A stretch of DNA of 25,188 bases, taken from the NCBI GenBank assembly GCA_017532355.1, contig JAFXJK010000087.1:1-25188 (forward strand). Reading direction: 5' to 3'. Each line of letters starts with the position of its first letter. Positions within the stretch are counted from its first letter, which is position 1. The position numbers were made by a program, and so were the translations under genes. Shown here one piece after another: positions 7,240 to 14,608 of this stretch. The stretch is from Oscillospiraceae bacterium. GTDB lineage: Bacteria; Bacillota_A; Clostridia; Oscillospirales; JAAYXM01. Below the pieces are notes generated by a model. That model was not told where the DNA came from. It saw only the letters and a program-made list of their open reading frames with translations, and ran no database searches.

Positions 7240-8346
7240 ATGAAAGACAGCCGTGGTCACATCTTTTACTTTGACTGGCTCCGCATTATTGCGGCATTTT
7301 TCGTCGTCTTTATGCACGTTGCATCGGTTCCGCTTGCAGGAGATATAAATACAGACTGGCATCTCACTAATATCCTGACGAGCCTTTCATTTACTGCTGT
7401 TCCTCTCTTTTTTATGATGTCGGGTTACCTTCTCCTGTCAAGCGAGAGGACGGCGGACGTTTCCGTTCTTTTTAAGAAAAGGCTTCCGCGCCTTGTCGTG
7501 CCACTCCTTTTCTGGACGGTCTTTTCCGTTTTTTATAAGCTTTGGCTTGACGGCACAATTACCGCCGCCGGCGTATGGCAAGGACTTTTCTCTTCTCTTT
7601 CCTCGCCTGCGTGGGTACATCTGTGGTATATGTACACCCTCATCGCGCTTTATGTTCTCTCGCCGTTTCTCAGAGCAAGCCTTTCCAATCTTTCGCGAGG
7701 CGGACACATTCTCGCACTCTCGATAATCGGACTTATTACGCTTCGCGCGATGCTGTCACCGCTTCTTCCTCAACGCTTTTCCAATCTTATCAATATCGAC
7801 ATTATAAACAAGCTTGAGTTCTTTGGCGGACACCTCGCCACATTCATTCTCGGCTACTACCTCGGCAGTATCAGGAAAAAATTCCCGAATGCTCTGCTCG
7901 CGGCAGGGGCAGCTGCAGTTCTTGCAGTTATTATTTTCGGCACTTACCTTATTTCCTCTGCTAACGGAAAGTATCTCCAAGACTTCCAGCGTCAGAGCGC
8001 AGGCTTTGAGGTTATTCTCGCTTCCCTTATCTTTCTTCTTTTCAAGCAGAACACGAAGCGCGAAGTCCCATCTCCCGCGGTCTCCTCGCTCGTTTCTCTC
8101 ACTCTCCCGATTTATCTGATTCACAACTTTCCTCTTTACTATATCAATAGAATCGGTCTTGGTGCGGTCACCTTTGCCGACACGTTCAGACTTTCCGTAA
8201 TTCTCTTTGCCGCCTGCGTATTTATCTCAATGGTGCTCTCGAGCATTCCGTTTCTTTCCTTTGCCGCAACAGGGCTTTCCTTCCGTGAGGCAAACGGTTC
8301 GTGCAATCTGGTGTTTATGTTCAAGAGAATATTTAAGAAAAAATAA
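7240..8346 (+). CDS. Acyltransferase-3 family integral membrane protein (OafA/WecH-like)
   Basis: A 368-residue polytopic protein with about ten hydrophobic segments. It opens with the family hallmark FDWLRIIAAFFVVFMHV (catalytic-type His26), followed by FFMMSGYLLL near 58-67 and HLWYMYTLIALYVLSPFLR near 127-145, close to WecH-type O-acetyltransferases. These enzymes move acetyl or other acyl groups from cytoplasmic donors onto extracytoplasmic sugars, peptidoglycan or lipids. The acceptor cannot be told from sequence. GGAAGG, inside the end of the regulator gene, supplies the ribosome site. A strong terminator follows at once, so the regulator and transferase form a closed two-gene unit. Confidence 0.88.
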   Translation: MKDSRGHIFYFDWLRIIAAFFVVFMHVASVPLAGDINTDWHLTNILTSLSFTAVPLFFMMSGYLLLSSERTADVSVLFKKRLPRLVVPLLFWTVFSVFYKLWLDGTITAAGVWQGLFSSLSSPAWVHLWYMYTLIALYVLSPFLRASLSNLSRGGHILALSIIGLITLRAMLSPLLPQRFSNLINIDIINKLEFFGGHLATFILGYYLGSIRKKFPNALLAAGAAAVLAVIIFGTYLISSANGKYLQDFQRQSAGFEVILASLIFLLFKQNTKREVPSPAVSSLVSLTLPIYLIHNFPLYYINRIGLGAVTFADTFRLSVILFAACVFISMVLSSIPFLSFAATGLSFREANGSCNLVFMFKRIFKKK

Positions 8347-8352
8347 GCTTTC

Positions 8353-8382
8353 CCCTCGCAGAAAAATCTGCGAGGGTTTTTT
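8353..8382 (+). terminator. Intrinsic terminator after the acyltransferase gene
   Basis: Stem CCCTCGCAGA / TCTGCGAGGG with an AAAA loop and TTTTTT on the plus strand. On the minus strand the same hairpin lacks a T run, so it is a poorer terminator for the converging mgl operon. Confidence 0.92.
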
Positions 8383-8487
8383 CTAAAACTGCATTGCGAT
8401 TATTGCGGCAAGCGCCGCAATTCCTGCCATTATCACTCCGTCAAGCACCTTGACGGAGATTTTTACGTCCTTGTAAATATTCTTCAT
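8383..8487 (-). CDS. 34-residue single-span membrane peptide coupled to mglC
   Basis: A short ORF reading MKNIYKDVKISVKVL, then DGVIMAGIAALAAIIAMQF. The first 16 residues are basic and amphipathic; residues 17-32 form one hydrophobic span. AAGGA lies 8 nt before the ATG, and the start is only 4 bp after the mglC stop, so it is almost certainly translated with the mgl operon. Codon use matches its neighbours. Its position as last gene after a sugar-importer permease, its tidy ribosome site and its protein-like character argue for a real small protein, perhaps an accessory of the MglC/MglA complex. That role is inference from location. Confidence 0.7.
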   Translation of the reverse strand: MKNIYKDVKISVKVLDGVIMAGIAALAAIIAMQF

Positions 8488-8491
8488 TTTT

Positions 8492-9556
8492 CTATTTCCT
8501 TACGAGGTACTTTCTCATATCTATCGCGCAGGCAATAAGGATGATAAGTCCCTTTATTATATACTGAAGGTTCTGGTTTACCGAGAGGAACGTAAGCCCT
8601 ACAAAGATTATTCGCAGAAGCACAACGCCCATTATGACACCGCGAATCTTTCCTATGCCGCCGACGAATGAAACACCGCCGATGACACACGCGGCGATGG
8701 CGTCAAGCTCGTAGTTCAGTCCCGTTGCGGCACTGTTTGAGCCGATACGCGCGCCTTCGATAAAGCCCGTCACACCGTAAAGCGCACCTGCGAGAGTAAA
8801 GACGAGGATAATCGTCCGCGTTACGTTTACGCCCGAAACGTGCGCCGCCGCGGAGTTTGAGCCGACGGCAAACATATTTTTTCCAAACGCCGTCTTGTTC
8901 CACACTAACCACATTATCACCGTTATACCGAGCGAATACCACACGAAATTCGGAATGGCACTGCTTCCGATTTTCAGGAAGCTTCCGTTTATAAAATTGG
9001 TATAGCTTGCATCAAGCCCCGAAATCGACTGTCCGTTGTTCGTTCCGAGCGTGAGATACATGAGGAGTCCGCCGTAAATAATAAGCTGAGTCGCAAGAGT
9101 TACGATGAACGGATGCAGATTGAACTTCGCCGTACAGAAGCCGTTTACCGCGCCGATAAGTGCGCCGATTGCAATAACGATGAGAATTACGGCAAACACA
9201 GGGAGCGTCGGAAGCGTGGGGAACATCTTGTTTGCATATCCCGTCGCCTGCAGAAGAGACGCGGCAACGCACGCGCACGCGCCGACCGCGCGGCCTGCGG
9301 AAAGGTCGGTACCCGTGAGAATGATTGCCCCTGCGATTCCGAGCGCAATCGGCAGATTTGCGGCAGACAGCGAAATTATATTTACAATAGAGCCGGGAGA
9401 GACAAACCTCGGGCGGTAAATAGCTATTGCAATTATGACGATTACAAGAAAAATATAAAGAGCGTTATTTATAAGAAACTCGCGCAGCTGCTCACGCCTT
9501 TCTCCCTGTGGCACGTCACCGAAGTTTCCGAGCCTGAATCTTGATTTCTTTCCCAT
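8492..9556 (-). CDS. mglC: Galactose/methyl-galactoside ABC importer, permease (MglC)
   Basis: A 354-residue membrane protein of the RbsC/MglC (CUT2) permease family with about ten hydrophobic segments. IILTGTDLSAGRAVGACAC at about 80-98 is the conserved permease motif, and the C-terminal AIAACVIGGVSFVGGIGKIRGVIMG is the block that contacts the ATPase. Its cytoplasmic N-terminus (residues 1-30) is long and charged. It follows mglA by 9 bp and precedes the 34-residue peptide by 4 bp. Paired with the galactose-type binding protein at 11068-12135, it should import galactose, glucose or methyl-galactosides. Confidence 0.93.
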   Translation of the reverse strand: MGKKSRFRLGNFGDVPQGERREQLREFLINNALYIFLVIVIIAIAIYRPRFVSPGSIVNIISLSAANLPIALGIAGAIILTGTDLSAGRAVGACACVAASLLQATGYANKMFPTLPTLPVFAVILIVIAIGALIGAVNGFCTAKFNLHPFIVTLATQLIIYGGLLMYLTLGTNNGQSISGLDASYTNFINGSFLKIGSSAIPNFVWYSLGITVIMWLVWNKTAFGKNMFAVGSNSAAAHVSGVNVTRTIILVFTLAGALYGVTGFIEGARIGSNSAATGLNYELDAIAACVIGGVSFVGGIGKIRGVIMGVVLLRIIFVGLTFLSVNQNLQYIIKGLIILIACAIDMRKYLVRK

Positions 9557-9565
9557 ATAGCACCT

Positions 9566-11062
9566 CTAAACATATTTTGTCGCAAGCCGCATTATTTCTT
9601 CCTGAGTTACGGTTTTTGCATCCGCCTCCCCTGCCACTCTGCCGCCCGACATCACGAGTATCCTGTCGCACACGCCGAGAAGCTCCGGCATCTCGCTCGA
9701 CACCATAATAATCCCTCTTCCCTCTGCGGCAAGCGAGCCTATGATGTTGTATATCTCATACTTTGCGCCGACATCGATTCCTCTCGTCGGCTCATCAAGC
9801 AGGAGAAGGCTCGGCTGTGTAAGGAGCCAGCGTCCGAAGATTACCTTCTGCTGATTTCCTCCCGAAAGGCTTCGTATTTTTGTCCTCTGTGACGGTGTTT
9901 TTATGCGGAGTGAGGCGATGAGCTCGTCGCACGCCTTCTTCATACGCCCCGTCTCAAGCCATACCTTCCATTTGCGGTATTTCTTCTGGCTTGAAATGAG
10001 CATATTTTCGCGGATATCAAGAATGGAAAAAATTCCGTCGCGACGTCTCTCCTCCGTGACAAAGGCAAAGCCGTTCTTTATCGCCTCGCGCGCAGTTTTG
10101 TTCTTTATCTCGCGTCCGGCAAAAACTATTTTGCCGCTTTTTCTCTCCGCTATACCGAAGAGGTTCTCTAAAAGCTCCGTTCTTCCCGAGCCGTCAAGAC
10201 CTGCAACGCCGAGTATCTCCCCTTTTCGCAGTGAAAAGGATACATCGGAAAGCGGCGAATTGCGCGACGAGAGGCCGTCAACCGTGAGAAGCACGTCCCC
10301 CGGCGTGCTTTTTCGCTCGGGGAAACGGTTTGTTATCTCGCGTCCCACCATAAGCTTTATGATTTTTTCCATAGTGAGACTCTCTGCCGCTTCGGTTGCG
10401 ATGTGCCGTCCGTCACGCATTACCGTAACTTCATCCGCGATGCGGAGAATTTCCTCCATCTTGTGCGAGATGTATATTATCGCCGCGCCGTCGCGTCTAA
10501 GCTTTTCTATTATCCCGAAAAGGCGCTCTGCTTCTTTATCTGAGAGCGAGGACGTCGGCTCGTCAAAGACAATTACGCGTGCGTTATACGACACTGCCTT
10601 TGCTATCTCCACCATCTGCCTCTGCGATGCAGGCATCGTCTCCATTATTCGCTTCGGCGAAATCTCAAGGCCGAGACGCTCAAATATCTCACGCGTGTCC
10701 TCATAAAGACGGCGCTCCGACACGAACGGTCCGCGCTTCGGGTATCTGCCGAGCCAGAGGTTGTCCGCCACCGAGCGCTTGAGCGCAAGCTCAAGCTCCT
10801 GATGCACCATCGCAACGCCTCCGTCAAGCGCCTCGCGAGAGTTTTTGAAACGAACCTCTTCCCCGTTTAAAAAAATCTTCCCTTCATCCTGCGAATATAT
10901 CCCGAAAAGGCACTTCATAAGAGTACTTTTGCCGGCTCCGTTCTCGCCCATCAGCGCATGAACGGTTCCTCGCCGCACCTTGAGCGTAACGCCGTCAAGC
11001 GCCCGTACTCCCGGAAAGCTTTTGGAGATATTCCGCATTTCCAGAACTACATCCTTGTCCAT
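9566..11062 (-). CDS. mglA: Galactose/methyl-galactoside ABC importer, duplicated ATP-binding protein (MglA)
   Basis: A 498-residue CUT2-type ATPase with two nucleotide-binding domains. The first has Walker A GENGAGKST at 39-47, a degenerate signature MPASQRQM at 143-150 and Walker B VFDEPTSSLSD at 165-175. The second has a degenerate Walker A GLDGSGRTE (Arg in place of Lys) at 288-296, signature LSGGNQQK at 399-406 and LLDEPTRGIDVG at 421-432. This canonical/degenerate pairing is normal for MglA, RbsA and XylG. It powers import through MglC. It starts 5 bp after mglB and ends 9 bp before mglC. Confidence 0.95.
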   Translation of the reverse strand: MDKDVVLEMRNISKSFPGVRALDGVTLKVRRGTVHALMGENGAGKSTLMKCLFGIYSQDEGKIFLNGEEVRFKNSREALDGGVAMVHQELELALKRSVADNLWLGRYPKRGPFVSERRLYEDTREIFERLGLEISPKRIMETMPASQRQMVEIAKAVSYNARVIVFDEPTSSLSDKEAERLFGIIEKLRRDGAAIIYISHKMEEILRIADEVTVMRDGRHIATEAAESLTMEKIIKLMVGREITNRFPERKSTPGDVLLTVDGLSSRNSPLSDVSFSLRKGEILGVAGLDGSGRTELLENLFGIAERKSGKIVFAGREIKNKTAREAIKNGFAFVTEERRRDGIFSILDIRENMLISSQKKYRKWKVWLETGRMKKACDELIASLRIKTPSQRTKIRSLSGGNQQKVIFGRWLLTQPSLLLLDEPTRGIDVGAKYEIYNIIGSLAAEGRGIIMVSSEMPELLGVCDRILVMSGGRVAGEADAKTVTQEEIMRLATKYV

Positions 11063-11067
11063 ATCTC

Positions 11068-12135
11068 TTATTTTCCCGTAAAGATTCCGTACGGAATACG
11101 AATCTTTGCTACATTTTCATCCACGTGCATCTCCTCCGTACCGTCCATCACGGCTCTTCCGTCACGGATGTTCCCTGCGAGATGAGCAATCACCTTTGCC
11201 ATACCCTCGGCGTCCTGCTTTATCGTACCGCTCATTTTTCCGCTCTTTATGAGAGCCACAGCCGCTTCGGTCGCATCAACGCCGAACACGGGAATGGTCT
11301 TCTTTCCCTCAACATTATAGCCTGCCGTGTTAAGCGCAGTTATCGCGCCCTCTGCCATACCGTCGTTATTGCAGATTACTGCCTCAACCATATTTTTTCC
11401 GCTTTCGGTGTATTCGGTGAGAATTGTTGTCATATATTCATTCGCCGCAGACGCTGACCACGTTCCGTTCTTATCGACGAGGTATCTGTCGCGGTTATTG
11501 GGGTTATAAAATGAAAGCTCAGGTTTTCCTGCAGACTTCAGAACCTTATTTGCATCCTCGACGGCATACTTTGTCCGAAGCTCCGCCTCTGCGTTTCCCT
11601 CCTGCCCCTTAAACATTACATAAGAAATCTTTCCGTCACCGTTTAAGTCTGTCTTTTCATAGTTGTTGATGAGAAAATCCCCTATCATCTCGCCCTGCAT
11701 TCTTCCTGCTTCTGCCGCATCCGTTCCGACAAACGCGCACTTATCGTAGCTTGCAACAACTTCGTCTGATACCTCGCGGTTAAAGAAGATAAGCGGAATA
11801 TCTGCGGCTCTTGCCTGCTCGACGATAGAGCGCGCCGCGTCGTCAGAGCCCGTTTCAACGATGTTGACGACAAGGAGCGTTGCTCCCTTCGTAATCGCCG
11901 TCTGCACCTGCTCTGCCTGCGTGGTCTGGCTTGAGTTTGAGTCATAGTCCTGATACTCAACTCCGAGAGAGGAAAGCTCTCGGTCAAGGGCCGCTCTTAC
12001 AGTCGAAATGTACGGGTCGGAATAGGTATAATAGAATACTGCTACCGATTGGTCGCTCGCGCCGCCGTTATCTCCACATCCGAACAGGCTTGCCGTGAGC
12101 GTAAGCGTGAGCAAAAACAAAATTAATTTTTTCAT
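11068..12135 (-). CDS. mglB: Galactose/glucose-binding lipoprotein (MglB)
   Basis: A 355-residue solute-binding lipoprotein. The signal peptide MKKLILFLLTLTLTASLFGC ends in a lipobox with Cys20. Shared with galactose/glucose-binding proteins are PLIFFNREV, FVGTDAAEAG, a calcium-loop-like DLNGDGKIS, FKGQEGNAEAELRTKY, CNNDGMAEGAI and VFGVDATEAAVALIKSGKM. The EF-hand-like DLNGDGKIS loop is a specific mark of MglB, which is why I prefer galactose over ribose or xylose as ligand. The frame stays open to 12228, but AAAGGAG 8 nt before the ATG at 12135 and the signal peptide fix the start. It is the first gene of mglB-mglA-mglC-peptide. I see no convincing promoter; a weak CATAAT lies about 30 bp upstream. 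Confidence 0.94.
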   Translation of the reverse strand: MKKLILFLLTLTLTASLFGCGDNGGASDQSVAVFYYTYSDPYISTVRAALDRELSSLGVEYQDYDSNSSQTTQAEQVQTAITKGATLLVVNIVETGSDDAARSIVEQARAADIPLIFFNREVSDEVVASYDKCAFVGTDAAEAGRMQGEMIGDFLINNYEKTDLNGDGKISYVMFKGQEGNAEAELRTKYAVEDANKVLKSAGKPELSFYNPNNRDRYLVDKNGTWSASAANEYMTTILTEYTESGKNMVEAVICNNDGMAEGAITALNTAGYNVEGKKTIPVFGVDATEAAVALIKSGKMSGTIKQDAEGMAKVIAHLAGNIRDGRAVMDGTEEMHVDENVAKIRIPYGIFTGK

Positions 12136-12210
12136 GAATAACTCTCCTTTTTTGCGTTTGTTTTCATTATGTCCCTCTTTTGCACTATGAATACCAAAAG
12201 CATCAAAAAA

Positions 12211-12230
12211 AGATATTTTCGAAAACATCT
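12211..12230. promoter_or_regulatory. Operator-like 20-bp near-palindrome in the mglB/lipoprotein divergent region
   Basis: AGATATTTTCGAAAACATCT is symmetric about a central CG with a single mismatched pair. LacI-family sugar regulators favour palindromes centred on CG, and this one touches the -10 of the rightward promoter and lies 76 bp from mglB. No regulator gene is adjacent. Confidence 0.4.
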
Positions 12231-12238
12231 GGTATAAT
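12230..12238 (+). promoter_or_regulatory. Extended -10 promoter element before the 12316 lipoprotein gene
   Basis: TGGTATAAT, a perfect extended -10, with no recognisable -35. It predicts a leader of about 70 nt. The TGG-TATAAT form recurs at the parA and glnH promoters in this window. Confidence 0.55.
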
Positions 12239-12315
12239 TAAATAATATTTATACAATTTGTTTTCGTATTTTTGCTTATATTTTGCTAATACTATTCTCG
12301 AAAGGAGTTTTTTAA

Positions 12316-12789
12316 ATGAAAAAATTTTTATTTCCCCTCATCGCTCTTCTTCTCATTTTTGCCTCGTGCGGCGAAGAAGATGCAGGCGGTGCATCAATGC
12401 CGAGTAACCAGCAGACCATGGCAAAATACTCTGACGATAACTTAAGCTTTGACATCCCGGAATCGTGGCAGAAAAACTTCAAAGCGGTCACGCGCGACGT
12501 CGGCTCTTCGGGCAATACCTATCCGCAGACGGACTTTTACTATACCGAAAACGACCGCGATATCCGACTTATGTCAGTCGGCAAATTCACGCGCGAGCAG
12601 TGGGACAAGATGAAGAAGGACGGCAAGGTGGGCGACGACTCAATCCTCGGTCAGTCGGGGGACGGAAAGCACGTTTTTTCCGTATTCTATGAGGACCACG
12701 ATTATATAGAGGACGGGGCTCTCAAGGAATCCCTCGGAAAAATCAGACAAGAGGCAGAAGCACTTCGGGATAAGATGATGATAAATTAA
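12316..12789 (+). CDS. Small lipoprotein, function unknown
   Basis: A 157-residue protein with a lipoprotein signal (MKKFLFPLIALLLIFASC, Cys18), a Gly/Ser/Asn linker to about residue 35, and then a beta-rich domain beginning LSFDIPESW, a phrase common at the start of small secreted PsbP-like or lipoprotein domains. The last 25 residues are a charged helix. AAAGGAG precedes the ATG by 8 nt. It is monocistronic between an extended -10 promoter and a hairpin that overlaps its stop codon. It sits between mgl and the partition genes with no evident link to either. I cannot assign a function. Confidence 0.8.
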   Translation: MKKFLFPLIALLLIFASCGEEDAGGASMPSNQQTMAKYSDDNLSFDIPESWQKNFKAVTRDVGSSGNTYPQTDFYYTENDRDIRLMSVGKFTREQWDKMKKDGKVGDDSILGQSGDGKHVFSVFYEDHDYIEDGALKESLGKIRQEAEALRDKMMIN

Positions 12790-12814
12790 GAGCCACACAA
12801 GTGGCTCTTAATTT
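12783..12814 (+). terminator. Hairpin terminator overlapping the lipoprotein stop codon
   Basis: A 14-bp perfect stem AAATTAAGAGCCAC / GTGGCTCTTAATTT with an ACAA loop. The TAA stop lies in the left arm. The tail is only moderately T-rich, so termination may be partial. Confidence 0.65.
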
Positions 12815-12866
12815 ATTCACGCGCAAAGTTTGTCGAACGGTTTTGCTTCCATATATTTCCATTTTG

Positions 12867-12875
12867 TGGTAAAAT
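12867..12875 (+). promoter_or_regulatory. Extended -10 promoter element of noc
   Basis: TGGTAAAAT about 20 bp before the noc ATG. No good -35 lies at 16-18 bp, so recognition would depend on the extended -10. Confidence 0.5.
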
Positions 12876-12895
12876 ATCCGTGGAGGCGAAAAAAC

Positions 12896-13693
12896 ATGAC
12901 AAACAAAAGGGATAAACTCGTAAGACGTGAGAAAATCGTATATCTTCCTCTCTCAAAAATTGAGCGCAGCCCTGACCAACCGCGGCGACGTTTCAACTCC
13001 GAGCAGCTCTCGGAGCTCGCCCTCAGCATACGCCAGAACGGGCTTCTCCAACCCGTTACGGTACGCGAGGATGGCAAGAGATATTTTCTTGTCTCCGGAG
13101 AGAGACGTCTCCGCGCTTCACACATTGCAGGAATCCGCGAAATTCCGTGTATTATTGTAAATGCAACCAGAGAAGAGCTTGCAGGTCTTACCCTTATAGA
13201 AAATCTCCAGAGAGAAAATTTGAATTTTTTTGAAGAAGCGCTCGGAATCGCAAACTTTATAAAGACATCGGGTCTCACTCAGGAAGAGGCGGCAAGACGG
13301 CTTGGCAAGTCGCAAGCGACAGTTTCCAACAAGCTTCGCCTCTTAAAGCTTGGCGACCGAGTCATATCCTTCCTTCTCTCTTTTTCTTTTACTGAACGCC
13401 ACGCGCGAGCTCTTCTCCGCCTACCCACGGAGGAAGAGCGAATTTCCGCGCTTAATTATATAAAGGAGCATAATTTAAACGTTCACGATGCCGAAAAGTA
13501 CATAGCCTCGCTTGAGGCCGGCAAAAAACCCGAGCAGACACAGACAGAGCAATACGTCATCCGCGACGTGCGTCTTTTTTACAATACGGTTGACCGCGCC
13601 CTTGAAACTATGCGGCGTGCAGGATTTAAGGCAGATTACTCAAAGGACGAGGACGAAAGCGCAATAAATCTTCAAATTAAGATTTTTAAATAG
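12896..13693 (+). CDS. noc: Nucleoid occlusion protein Noc (ParB-family CTPase)
   Basis: A 265-residue ParB/Noc-family clamp. CTP-binding motifs are GERRLRAS at 68-75 and ENLQRENLNFFEEA at 102-115. The helix-turn-helix is LTQEEAARRLGKSQ, then ATVSNKLRLLK. At the four positions known to set ParB/Noc site choice it has Gln140, Lys146, Lys151 and Arg168, the Q-K-K-R set of Noc rather than the R-T-A-G set of ParB. Noc bound to its sites keeps division machinery off the nucleoid. GGAGG 9 nt before the ATG at 12896 defines the start; the frame opens at 12830 but would run through the promoter. Begun here, it lacks the N-terminal amphipathic SRFFGLGEK-type helix that tethers Bacillus Noc to membrane. 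It is followed by two parS sites and parA. Confidence 0.88.
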   Translation: MTNKRDKLVRREKIVYLPLSKIERSPDQPRRRFNSEQLSELALSIRQNGLLQPVTVREDGKRYFLVSGERRLRASHIAGIREIPCIIVNATREELAGLTLIENLQRENLNFFEEALGIANFIKTSGLTQEEAARRLGKSQATVSNKLRLLKLGDRVISFLLSFSFTERHARALLRLPTEEERISALNYIKEHNLNVHDAEKYIASLEAGKKPEQTQTEQYVIRDVRLFYNTVDRALETMRRAGFKADYSKDEDESAINLQIKIFK

Positions 13694-13695
13694 AA

Positions 13696-13711
13696 TGTTC
13701 CACGTGGAACA
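13696..13711. promoter_or_regulatory. parS: parS site 1
   Basis: TGTTCCACGTGGAACA, a perfect 16-bp palindrome matching the bacterial parS consensus (TGTTNCACGTGAAACA class). Perfect symmetry extends to 22 bp (13693-13714). It begins 2 bp after the noc stop codon. Confidence 0.93.
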
Positions 13712-13738
13712 TTCCGTCCTTTCCTTATTCCCCTTTTC

Positions 13739-13769
13739 AAAGAATGTTCCACGTGGAACATTCTTTTTT
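13739..13769. promoter_or_regulatory. parS: parS site 2, also a candidate noc terminator
   Basis: A second perfect TGTTCCACGTGGAACA core at 13745-13760. Here symmetry extends to 28 bp (13739-13766) and is followed by T residues on the plus strand, so the transcript could fold as an intrinsic terminator for noc. It ends just upstream of the parA -35. The two cores are 49 bp apart, centre to centre. Confidence 0.92.
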
Positions 13770-13770
13770 C

Positions 13771-13799
13771 TTGCACTTGAAAGGATATAGTGGTATAAT
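13771..13799 (+). promoter_or_regulatory. Sigma-A promoter of parA-parB
   Basis: TTGCAC, a 17-bp spacer and TATAAT preceded by TGG (extended -10), about 39 bp before the parA ATG. parS site 2 ends 2 bp before the -35, so ParB spreading could repress it. Confidence 0.85.
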
Positions 13800-13837
13800 A
13801 ATATCAGTTATTTTACCGCAAAGGATGTGGGAGTCTT

Positions 13838-14608
13838 ATGGCTAAAATTATTGCAGTGGCAAACCAGAAGGGCGGTGTCGGCAAGACAACGACCTGTGTT
13901 AACCTCGCCGCCGCGTTGCATATTCTCAAAAAGCGAGTTCTTCTCGTCGATATGGACCCACAGGGCCATTCCAGTATCGGCTTCGGCGCGAATAAGCGTG
14001 ATGAGCTCCCGACAGCGTATGACCTTATAATAAACTCCACCCACATCTCGCACGTTATCAGAAAAACACCTTACGGCGACCTTCTTCCTGCAAGCACGAA
14101 CCTTGCAGCCGCAGAGGTTGAGCTCGTTGCAGTAGCTAACCGCCATTACATTCTCCGCGACGCTCTCCGCGAGGTTTCGGACAAGTACGACTTCATCATA
14201 ATCGACTGTCCGCCGTCTCTCGGTATGCTTACCATAAACTCCCTTTGCGCCGCCGAGAGAGTTATCGTTCCCGTTGATTGCGGTTTCTATGCGCTCGAAG
14301 GGCTCTCCGCACTTACAGGAACAATGTCCACGATTAAAAAGTCTCTCAATCCCGAGCTCGATATTGAAGGTGTTTTGCTCACGATGTTTGACTCAAGAAC
14401 GAATCTTTCCGTGCAGATTGCGCAGGAAATCAAGCGATTTTTCCCGAAAAAGGTATTTGCAACAGCTATTCCGAGAAACGTTCGCCTTGCCGAAGCACCA
14501 AGCCACGGCAAGCCGATTATGGAATATGACAAACATTCGCGCGGTGCAGAGTGTTACATGAATCTCGCCGCGGAAATAATAAAAAAACAAAAGGAGGAAG
14601 CTCTTTAA
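13838..14608 (+). CDS. parA: Chromosome partitioning ATPase ParA/Soj
   Basis: A 256-residue deviant Walker ATPase. KGGVGKTT at 11-18 carries the signature lysine and P-loop, VLLVDMDPQGHSS is the Walker A' region and FIIIDCPPSLG is Walker B. It binds ATP and DNA, and ParB stimulates hydrolysis, separating newly replicated origins; in Gram-positives it can also regulate DnaA. GGGAG precedes the ATG. parB begins at the very next base after its stop codon, with AAAGGAGG inside the parA end, so the two are translationally coupled. Length is normal for chromosomal Soj-type ParA, which lacks the N-terminal HTH of plasmid ParA. Confidence 0.96.
   Translation: MAKIIAVANQKGGVGKTTTCVNLAAALHILKKRVLLVDMDPQGHSSIGFGANKRDELPTAYDLIINSTHISHVIRKTPYGDLLPASTNLAAAEVELVAVANRHYILRDALREVSDKYDFIIIDCPPSLGMLTINSLCAAERVIVPVDCGFYALEGLSALTGTMSTIKKSLNPELDIEGVLLTMFDSRTNLSVQIAQEIKRFFPKKVFATAIPRNVRLAEAPSHGKPIMEYDKHSRGAECYMNLAAEIIKKQKEEAL

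Noticed and set aside
12136..12228. 31-codon N-terminal extension of mglB
   Set aside because: It would bury the lipoprotein signal peptide and run through the AAAGGAG ribosome site.
12830..12895. Upstream extension of noc by 22 codons, which would add an aromatic/hydrophobic N-terminus
   Set aside because: It covers the likely -10 element, has no ribosome site, and GGAGG is ideally placed for the ATG at 12896.
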